Positions 1 to 6,022 of a stretch of 36,943 nt of DNA are shown here, piece by piece. The stretch is from positions 1 to 36,943 of the forward strand of contig CAJTVD010000038.1 of the NCBI GenBank assembly GCA_910579495.1, in the 5' to 3' direction. The position numbers and the translations under genes were made by a program. How positions within the stretch are numbered: the first letter of the stretch is position 1; the number at the start of each line of letters is the position of its first letter. The stretch comes from an uncultured Lachnospiraceae bacterium. Its GTDB lineage: Bacteria; Bacillota; Clostridia; Lachnospirales; Lachnospiraceae. Under the pieces are notes generated by a model that saw nothing but the letters and a program-made list of their open reading frames with translations, ran no database searches and was not told the origin of the DNA.

Positions 1-456
1 GGAAAACCGGGGTGTGCGCCTACGGTTGGGGAGACGTTATATGATTTAATGGCAGAGAATAAATGGAAGGGTGCAAAACTTTGGGCGAAAAATGCGGATA
101 AAATTGCACCAACCTTGGTTGGTGGTTCTAAAAAGCATGGTGGCCCAGATCTGGGCCCAGTAAGAGCGAGAAACGCATGGGCTGAACTTGGAGTAGATGG
201 ACGGGGAGTGGCTAATGCAGCACCAGAATTGGATTTTGAGGGAATGCCCCGATTGACCAGCAGAATGATGGCGAGGATACAAGGATTTCCTGATACCTGG
301 ACATTTGGGAAAAAGAAAACTGCCGCATGCCGCATGATTGGAAACGCGTTCCCGCCGCCAGTAGCGCAGGCAGTAGGAGAAAAAATAAAGGAGTGTTTGG
401 AATATGAATGCGTTAATAGCAGATGCGAGATTCCATTTTCACGAGCGGTTGTTTGA
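1..456 (+). CDS. C-terminal part of a DNA cytosine-5 methyltransferase (partial at window start)
   Basis: The reading frame is open from base 1, so the N-terminal half (SAM-binding motif I and the catalytic Pro-Cys motif) lies outside the window. The visible 151 residues carry the end of the target-recognition region, a motif IX-like stretch (PRLTSRMMARIQGFPDTW) and motif X (RMIGNAFPPPVAQAVGEKI), the usual end of C5 methyltransferases. Such enzymes transfer a methyl group from SAM to C5 of cytosine and protect DNA from a partner endonuclease. The next gene starts inside its 3' end (53-nt overlap) and resembles NgoMIV (GCCGGC), so the pair was probably an NgoMIV-type restriction-modification system; the specificity is inferred only from that partner. 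The family is certain. Whether the enzyme is intact cannot be seen. Confidence 0.9.
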   Translation, partial: GKPGCAPTVGETLYDLMAENKWKGAKLWAKNADKIAPTLVGGSKKHGGPDLGPVRARNAWAELGVDGRGVANAAPELDFEGMPRLTSRMMARIQGFPDTWTFGKKKTAACRMIGNAFPPPVAQAVGEKIKECLEYECVNSRCEIPFSRAVV

Positions 457-981
457 AACGAATACATTAACATTGACTAAAGCGGGTGTGGCATCCAATG
501 CAGATACCAGCAGTAGAGGATCAAAAGCTATTGCAGGTAAAATTGTAGACATTTTAGTGGGCGAGTACCATCATGTAGTTAATACAGCTGATAAAATTTC
601 TGGACAGACACTTGGAAAGCAGTTTGAATTATTGACGATGGAATTTTTGCAGGAAACATTTCCGTATTTGCAAAATATTCGCCCTGGACAATGGTCAATA
701 TTGCAGCTCGGTAATAATAACAGGTTAAAAATAAGTGATTTCGAACAATATGAACTTTAGCTTATTCAAGCGCATTGACAGCAGAACCTATGCCCAACCG
801 ACTGGCATCGCTAGTACTCGGAACAGGAGACATTGATTGTGAATATCATTTTGCGCTTTATGAATTGGTTCGGGCAGTAAAAGAAGTTGGTTCTGAAGAT
901 GCAGCTGAAACTATGGAAAAGCTTGTGCAGGGAAAAAGACTTAAAGATATATCGGATTTACCGTTGAACTTAGCAGTGTGA
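404..981 (+). pseudogene. NgoMIV-like type II restriction endonuclease, internally deleted
   Basis: Two pieces align, from memory, to the two ends of the NgoMIV endonuclease (about 286 residues, GCCGGC). Frame 404-760 gives the N-terminal 118 residues (VASNADTSSRGSKAIAGKI, then SGQTLGKQFELL, then LQNIRPGQWSILQLGNNNRL). Frame 757-981 gives the C-terminal end (NRLASLVLGTGDIDCEYHFA, then GKRLKDISDLPLNLAV). The two pieces are in different frames and abut at about 756-775, so roughly 100 central codons are missing. In NgoMIV that stretch holds the catalytic Asp140 and Lys187. The first piece ends in TAG at 758-760. An AAAGGAG ribosome site lies upstream of ATG 404. The gene cannot encode an active nuclease. 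The upstream methyltransferase overlaps it, as expected for a former restriction-modification pair. Confidence 0.85.
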
Positions 982-1012
982 TGATGAAAAAGAATGTAGG
1001 TATAAAATACAG

Positions 1013-2101
1013 ATGAAGAGTGTATTTATTATTTTAGGAAATGGATTTACAATAGATTTTTTGAAAAAATACAATGAATTTCTTCAAAAGAAAAAAGAGA
1101 AAAATATTTGTATAGATGTTCAAAATTTATTTAGGTATGGAGAAGTGATAGGAACACCTTGGGATGGCAAACCGGGTTTTTTGTCGTATAAGGTATGTCC
1201 TGCCTTATGGACTTTAGGTGCTAGACCTAATAGTAATGCAGCGGATAGTAATGCGTTGATTGAAGAAATTATTTCTTGTGCAAATATGTTTTTTGATTTC
1301 ATTAACGATCCGGATCAAAAGACAAAGCGGTTAAGTATGATAAATTCTAGTGATGACAGGATATATTTGCGTGCTTATTGCGAATTAATAGTTTATTTGA
1401 GACAGTTATTTTCCTGGTATGATTCTTTGATAGATGAAACATTTCTCCAAGAATTTGTTTCAACGTGCTTAGATTGGGGATGGCTTTCATTTTTTAAAAA
1501 TTTGGATTTGAAAGAATACAAAAAAATCATTTTTGTGTCTTATAATTATGATGTATGGTTAGAGAGAATATTAAATTCTTTAGGATTAAAATATAATGTA
1601 TTTGGTTTTGGTGGTCATGATAATGATATTATAGAAATAATAAAACCACATGGCTCCATTAGTTTTGTGCCAAAGAATCACGTGGATAGATATGATATAA
1701 ATTATAATATCGGTGTTGATGGATTAAAAATAGATGAGTTAATATTGAAATATGATTTTTTGACCAAATACTCAACGGGTGCAATCATTCCGCCTGCGGG
1801 CGATTCTACAAGATTACAGGCAACATCATCATGGGCAGACACTTTACGAAATGAGGCTGTTAGAAAAGCAAAAGAACTGTCAAATGATAAAGAAAGTTTT
1901 GTTGTAATGTGTGGAATATCTTATTGGCATGTTGATAGGAAAGAAATTGATAAATTATTGATAAATCTAAATTCTGATACAGAGTTTACATTTATTAATC
2001 CTGCTCCGCCTAGAGATTTGAATGCTGTTCTGATTAGTATTTTTAAGAATTATGTTTTACAGACTTCATCAGACAATATAGGAGGAATTATTAATGGCTA
2101 A
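1013..2101 (+). CDS. SIR2-like (sirtuin-fold) protein, putative NAD-binding/NADase defence effector
   Basis: This 362-residue protein has the scattered motifs of bacterial SIR2-like domains in order: an N-terminal nucleotide-binding loop (LGNGFTIDFL, residues 8-17), SYNYD (176-180), KPHGSIS (211-217, with the His expected at the catalytic position), GISYWHVDRKEID (301-313) and FINPAPP (327-333). Between the first two motifs is a helical insert. In phage defence (Thoeris ThsA, DSR, SIR2-HerA, SIR2-pAgo) such domains destroy NAD+ during abortive infection; that function here is inference. No signal peptide or membrane segment is visible. The stop overlaps the start of the DUF262 gene by 8 nt, so the two are probably made together. 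Codon use is AT-rich and unlike the ribosomal genes downstream, suggesting transfer. The ribosome site before ATG 1013 is weak, so the start is less certain than the family. Confidence 0.78.
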   Translation: MKSVFIILGNGFTIDFLKKYNEFLQKKKEKNICIDVQNLFRYGEVIGTPWDGKPGFLSYKVCPALWTLGARPNSNAADSNALIEEIISCANMFFDFINDPDQKTKRLSMINSSDDRIYLRAYCELIVYLRQLFSWYDSLIDETFLQEFVSTCLDWGWLSFFKNLDLKEYKKIIFVSYNYDVWLERILNSLGLKYNVFGFGGHDNDIIEIIKPHGSISFVPKNHVDRYDINYNIGVDGLKIDELILKYDFLTKYSTGAIIPPAGDSTRLQATSSWADTLRNEAVRKAKELSNDKESFVVMCGISYWHVDRKEIDKLLINLNSDTEFTFINPAPPRDLNAVLISIFKNYVLQTSSDNIGGIING

Positions 2102-3179
2102 GTTTTTTGAAAGAAATTCTACAAAACTCACAATTTCAGAGTTTTATGACAATTACTCATTAAAAAAATATAATTTTAAAGCAAGCTACCAAAGAAAAAG
2201 TAATGTTTGGGTTGAAGATAAAAAATCATTTTTGATTGATTCTATTCTGAAAAACTATCCAATTCCGGCCATATTTATGCGCCCAATTGTAGATGAAAAT
2301 GGAAAAACAAAATATGATATTGTTGATGGAAAACAGAGACTTCAAGCGATAATTAATTTTATCGAAGGAAAAATTCCATTAACAATGTATTTTGCCGAAG
2401 ATAGGTTTTTAGATGAAGAAAGTAGACAATTAGCGGAAAATGTTGCGGGAAAGAAATTTGAAGATATAAAGAAAGAAAAAGAAAGCGGAGAATATGTTAA
2501 ACAATTTTGGACATATACATTACAAATAGAATATTTGTATGAGGATGATTTGGATTTAGTTTCGTCCGTATTTGATCGTCTGAATCGGAATGGAGAACCA
2601 CTTAATCCACAGGAATTAAGGAATGCGAAATTTTCAACCACTCCGCTGTTAAAGCTAGTAAAAAAATTATCTGAAACATCATTTTTAAAGGATAAGCGCG
2701 AACGTCTGAAAATTGAACGTATGGAAGATGAAGAATTTGTTTCAGAACTACTTTTTTTGGTTTTGAATAAGAAAATGTTAGATTCTACGCCAGCTACATT
2801 AGATGAGCAATATGAGAGGTATAAAAATGAGATAGTATTGCTAAATGAGGGAGAAAAGGAGTTTGAAGAAATTATAAAATTCATGGACAGCTTGGAATTA
2901 GATTATGAAAATAATAGGAGATTGTGTTGGACTACACATTTATATACATTATTTTCTTTATGTTGGTATTGTGTAAATAATAATATTAGGGTTGAAAGGG
3001 TAAAAGATTCTGTTGCAAATTTTTACAGCGAGTACTTTTCAAAAAATACCGAATATATGGGATATTTGAAGGAATATAAAGATGCTGCTTCAAGTAGAAC
3101 ACGTTCGGCAAGTCAAAAGAATAATAGAATGAATGCTTTACTTAAATGTTGTAATATTGATTTGGTAGAAAAAGTGTAG
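2094..3179 (+). CDS. DUF262 (ParB/Srx-fold) domain protein
   Basis: This 361-residue protein has an N-terminal DUF262 domain. YDIVDGKQRLQAI (residues 74-86) matches the DGQQR signature of the family, preceded by an ILKNYPIPAIFM stretch (52-63). A second typical block is VFDRLNRNGEPLNPQELRNA (159-178). DUF262 forms the GmrS-like half of type IV restriction enzymes (GmrSD) and occurs in SspE; the DGQQR residues are thought to bind or hydrolyse nucleotides. No DUF1524 HNH nuclease block (His-Asn-His) follows, and the C-terminal 180 residues are predicted helical and unrecognised. AGGAGG at 2080-2085, inside the SIR2 gene, is its ribosome site 8 nt before ATG. This shows translational coupling to the SIR2-like gene. 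A shared defence role is inferred. Confidence 0.8.
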   Translation: MAKFFERNSTKLTISEFYDNYSLKKYNFKASYQRKSNVWVEDKKSFLIDSILKNYPIPAIFMRPIVDENGKTKYDIVDGKQRLQAIINFIEGKIPLTMYFAEDRFLDEESRQLAENVAGKKFEDIKKEKESGEYVKQFWTYTLQIEYLYEDDLDLVSSVFDRLNRNGEPLNPQELRNAKFSTTPLLKLVKKLSETSFLKDKRERLKIERMEDEEFVSELLFLVLNKKMLDSTPATLDEQYERYKNEIVLLNEGEKEFEEIIKFMDSLELDYENNRRLCWTTHLYTLFSLCWYCVNNNIRVERVKDSVANFYSEYFSKNTEYMGYLKEYKDAASSRTRSASQKNNRMNALLKCCNIDLVEKV

Positions 3180-3788
3180 GCAAGTGGCATATATTTTGGC
3201 AACAGAAAAACAGTAAGTCAGAATAATTGATGTAATTGAAGTAAAAACAGTGTAGCAGTATATTATCTGTATTATGAGCCAGAGAATCTATATGATTTCT
3301 TGTCCTATTTATAATAGTGCTATTCATGTAGATTTATAGTAAAGATGCCATTTGAATAATATAATTGATATTATTATCTATTTTGTAGATATAAACATAG
3401 GATGAGAAAGGAAAATTAATGCTGATTTCGAGAGAAGTATTTTGAAAAAATATAAAGAACTATATCTGCCAAAAACTCCTTATATTTCTACATTGGCATA
3501 TTGAAAAAAGGGCACCTTGTTGAAAGTGGAGAGATCTATTATTTACCTGAATATGATTTGGGATAAAGATCTGTTGATTTATTATTCTCCGGATAATTTG
3601 ATGCATCTCAGCATGGATGAGTTTAATCGTTCAATGCCATTAACCTGCCAGCAAATGTTTTCGGCTTTGTTTATCGTATAGCAAATAATATTATAAAGAT
3701 TGTCCAATGTGGTTCTTATAATAGAGATAAGTAAAATCAGCAATATTTTTGCATTATTCACAGAATAAATTACTTCAAGAACATAATA
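3180..3788. other. AT-rich spacer with probable gene remnants
   Basis: No intact gene is visible. On the plus strand at about 3420-3740, short peptides in shifting frames look like pieces of a decayed gene. They include an open stretch from about 3515 reading through DKDLLIYYSPDNLMHLSMDE to a stop near 3680, and a second frame containing PANVFGFVYRIANNIIKIV near 3650-3710. I do not recognise the family. No tRNA, CRISPR-like repeat or insertion-sequence end was seen. The stretch separates the SIR2/DUF262 pair from the decaying exporter locus. Confidence 0.3.
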
Positions 3789-3835
3789 AACCCTTACCGA
3801 TATTCAGCTTTGAAAACTGAATATCGGTAAGGGTT
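3789..3835. repeat. 19-bp perfect inverted repeat (hairpin)
   Basis: The arms at 3789-3807 and 3817-3835 are perfectly complementary over 19 bp with a 9-nt loop (CTTTGAAAA). No strong T-run follows on the plus strand (GTCATTT). On the minus strand the trailing bases are TTATTATG. It may act as a bidirectional terminator between converging sequences, or be a leftover mobile-element end. The symmetry is certain and the role is not. Confidence 0.7.
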
Positions 3836-4030
3836 GTCATTTCAAAATCTATATCGGGAACAATCTTCCATAAAAACTATTTGGTTTCCCTCTCTTCCAA
3901 ATGTCCCTGTTTGATTTCCAGCACCACATCTGCCTGCGTCCATATGGTTGTGCTGTCTTTCTGGACGCACCTGTAGAGTAGCACCCCAATGTGGAATGGG
4001 TATGAAGCGGAGATGGAATTTGTGTGGAAA

Positions 4031-4060
4031 TGAAAAAACTCCCCGTATAGGGAGCTTTTT
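4031..4060 (-). terminator. Intrinsic terminator after the histidine kinase gene
   Basis: A short stem CTCCC/GGGAG (4039-4043 with 4050-4054, 6-nt loop) is flanked by A6 on the left and T5 on the right. On the minus strand it reads as a hairpin followed by TTTTTTC, just 3' of the kinase stop at 4067. The A-tract and T-tract could make it work in both directions. Confidence 0.65.
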
Positions 4061-4066
4061 CACATT

Positions 4067-5133
4067 TTATAGATAGATGATAAAACGCATCCCCGGCGGG
4101 GACTTCATGGCTGCAAAGGCATAGAAAATGTTCATGGAGGCCAGGAGCGTATCTACGATGTAAAGCCCCAGGCCGTTGCCGCCGCTCTCCCGGCTCCGGG
4201 AGAAGTCCGGACGGTAGAAGGGTTCAAACAGGCGGCGGATTTCACCCTCAGGAATAGGGTTACATTCATTTTCGATGATTAGGCGATTTTCGTCCATATA
4301 GACGGAAACGGCTTTCCCGGCCTGCGTATAGGCGACAGCGTTTGCGAGAACATTTGATACCGCCTTACTAAAACGGCCAGCCGGGAGTGTTGCGGGAAAT
4401 TGTTCTGGCAGGTCAAGGGAGAAGGCAATCTGATGTGCTGCCGCAATGATCCGGTATGGCTCACATAATCCTTCCACCAGCGCCGCCAGGTCAACCGGCT
4501 TAGCCGGTTCATCTGTGGCGTTTAGCTTGGAGGTTTCCAAAATTTCATGTATCATCCCGGAGAGCTGCCCTACCATTTCCTTGCATTCCGGGAGATAAGC
4601 GGCATAGTCCTGATATTTTCCAGCACCTAAAATCATGTTTTCAAGGGTGGCGCCCAAGGCGGTAACCGGTGTTTTCAACTCATGGGATGCCGCCCGCAGA
4701 AAGTCAGACTTTTCCTGTTCCAAATGTTCAATTGTAGACAGCAGATTAGAATATAGGGTGTTGACATTTTGCGCTAATGTGCCAATTTCATCTTTTGCAT
4801 AATTGGGCAGCTCACCCCGCGGCCTAATTTCATCATTTGTCCGGTTGACGCAGAAATTTTCTCAATAGGGCCGGCAATCGCCTTGGAAAACAGGAGGGAG
4901 CAAATAGCAGAAATCACCAGGGAGCAGCTTAAAGAAACAGGCAGGGCCTTTTCTACTGCCTCGGCCACAAATTGCTCTTGCCTGATACTGACAACAACTT
5001 CGTCCGGGGTACTCACTGCAAGCTGCATCCGCGGGGCAAGCAGATAAATCAGCCCGTGTGTGACAACAACCACAAGGAGCATGATACTCATGGTATAGAG
5101 GAAGATTTTCGGAAATAATTTTAATCCTTTCAT
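4067..5133 (-). pseudogene. Sensor histidine kinase with a single-base frameshift
   Basis: The start at 5133 (MKGLKLFPKIFLYTM) gives a membrane kinase in two frames. The first frame covers TM1 (FLYTMSIMLLVVVVTHGLIY), a short extracellular part, TM2 (LPVSLSCSLVISAICSLLFS) and the start of HAMP, then stops at 4774. The second frame resumes in HAMP (KDEIGTLAQNVNTLYSNLLS) and runs through the H-box (SHELKTPVT), N-box (NVLANAVAY) and G-box (GGNGLGLYIV) to 4067. The total of 1067 nt equals 356 codons minus one base, so a single deletion near 4806-4825 explains the break. Such kinases sense cell-envelope peptides and phosphorylate the regulator encoded just upstream. A full-length kinase cannot be made unless the base is a sequencing error. 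Confidence 0.85.
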
Positions 5134-5794
5134 GGCGCACCTCATATTTATAGCCAATCCCTTTGACTGTCACAATACAGTCAAGCCTTAACTTCTTCCG
5201 CAGATTTTTGATGTAAGTGTCTACAGTCCGGTCAATGATTGGATAATCAGCGCCCCACAGCTCGTCCAAAATCTGTGAGCGGGTCAGTACCAGCCCCTTA
5301 TGCGCCACCAGCAGCCGGAGTAAGTCAATTTCCTTGGGCATGATGTTGATTTTCCCTGTGCTGTCGCTGGCGGTATAGCCAGAGAAATCAACAGTCACAT
5401 CGCCAAAGGTTACAGTTTGGGGCAGCGGAGCCTGGCCGCTCCGGCGCAGGAGGGCAGTGATCCGTTTTCCCAGCAGTACCATGGAAAATGGCTTTGTCAT
5501 ATAGTCGTCTGCCTGCCCGTCAAAACTCATAACCTGGGTATATTCGTCATTGATAGCAGTGAGTATCAGAACAGGCGTTGTGCTGGTTTGCCGTATCTCA
5601 TGCAGGACGGACAGCCCGCTGATCCGGGGCAGCATAATATCCAGCACAACAAGGTCAATGCTGCTTTGGCGGAAAAGTTCCAGGGCTTCGCTGCCGTCAT
5701 AGGCCGGAATGAGAGTGTGGCCTGTGGGCTTAAGATATTCGCAGATTGCGTCGTTAGTTTTGCGGTCTTCCTCAACAATTAGTAGTGTTGCCAT
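4862..5794 (-). CDS. OmpR/PhoB-family response regulator with abnormal C-terminal extension
   Basis: Residues 1-120 form the receiver domain: acidic pocket E8-E9-D10, phospho-acceptor D52 in VVLDIMLP, T79, and the TKPF lysine at 101. A winged-helix DNA-binding domain follows and ends at GIGYKYEV, about residue 219. Members of this family normally stop at about 222-230 residues. Here the frame stays open for about 88 more residues, overlapping the first 90 codons of the kinase gene (its ATG lies at codons 221-222). The extra part is Cys- and Pro-rich with no domain, as expected for out-of-frame reading, so the normal stop has probably been lost. A TATACT -10 lies at 5817-5822 (minus strand). 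It likely controlled the adjacent exporter genes. Start ATG 5794 begins the usual MATLLIVEED. Confidence 0.8.
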   Translation of the reverse strand: MATLLIVEEDRKTNDAICEYLKPTGHTLIPAYDGSEALELFRQSSIDLVVLDIMLPRISGLSVLHEIRQTSTTPVLILTAINDEYTQVMSFDGQADDYMTKPFSMVLLGKRITALLRRSGQAPLPQTVTFGDVTVDFSGYTASDSTGKINIMPKEIDLLRLLVAHKGLVLTRSQILDELWGADYPIIDRTVDTYIKNLRKKLRLDCIVTVKGIGYKYEVRHERIKIISENLPLYHEYHAPCGCCHTRADLSACPADAACSEYPGRSCCQYQARAICGRGSRKGPACFFKLLPGDFCYLLPPVFQGDCRPY

Positions 5795-6022
5795 TGGCGC
5801 ACCTTCTTTGGGAGCCAGTATAACACGGGAATGTGGAATGTGTGTGAAATAGCCCGCTGTTTTTCAATTCTTCCGAGCCGGGCTGTGCGCTTTCCAAAAT
5901 GCTGTTGCAGATAGCCAGCGTTCAGGCCACCGTCTTAGTTTTTTAGATGACTGACTGCCTGTGAGGGGGCATTCACCCAATGCTTTGAGGTGTTTCCGGA
6001 TGGATTAACAATATTAACAATG
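5795..6022. other. Spacer between regulator and permease genes
   Basis: It carries the regulator's promoter region: a minus-strand -10 TATACT at 5817-5822 with a poor -35, overlapped by the motif at 5833-5852 that recurs at 4013-4033. The remaining bases to 6022 contain no gene I can support and no clear terminator for the permease gene. Confidence 0.4.

Noticed and set aside
2342..2884. 180-codon minus-strand open frame opposite the DUF262 gene
   Set aside because: Ser/Phe-rich translation from an AT-rich antisense strand, with no domain or start signal.
3842..4063. 73-codon minus-strand open frame between the hairpin and kinase terminator
   Set aside because: No domain or start signal. 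A different frame in the same stretch looks more like a remnant, but that too is not firm enough to annotate.
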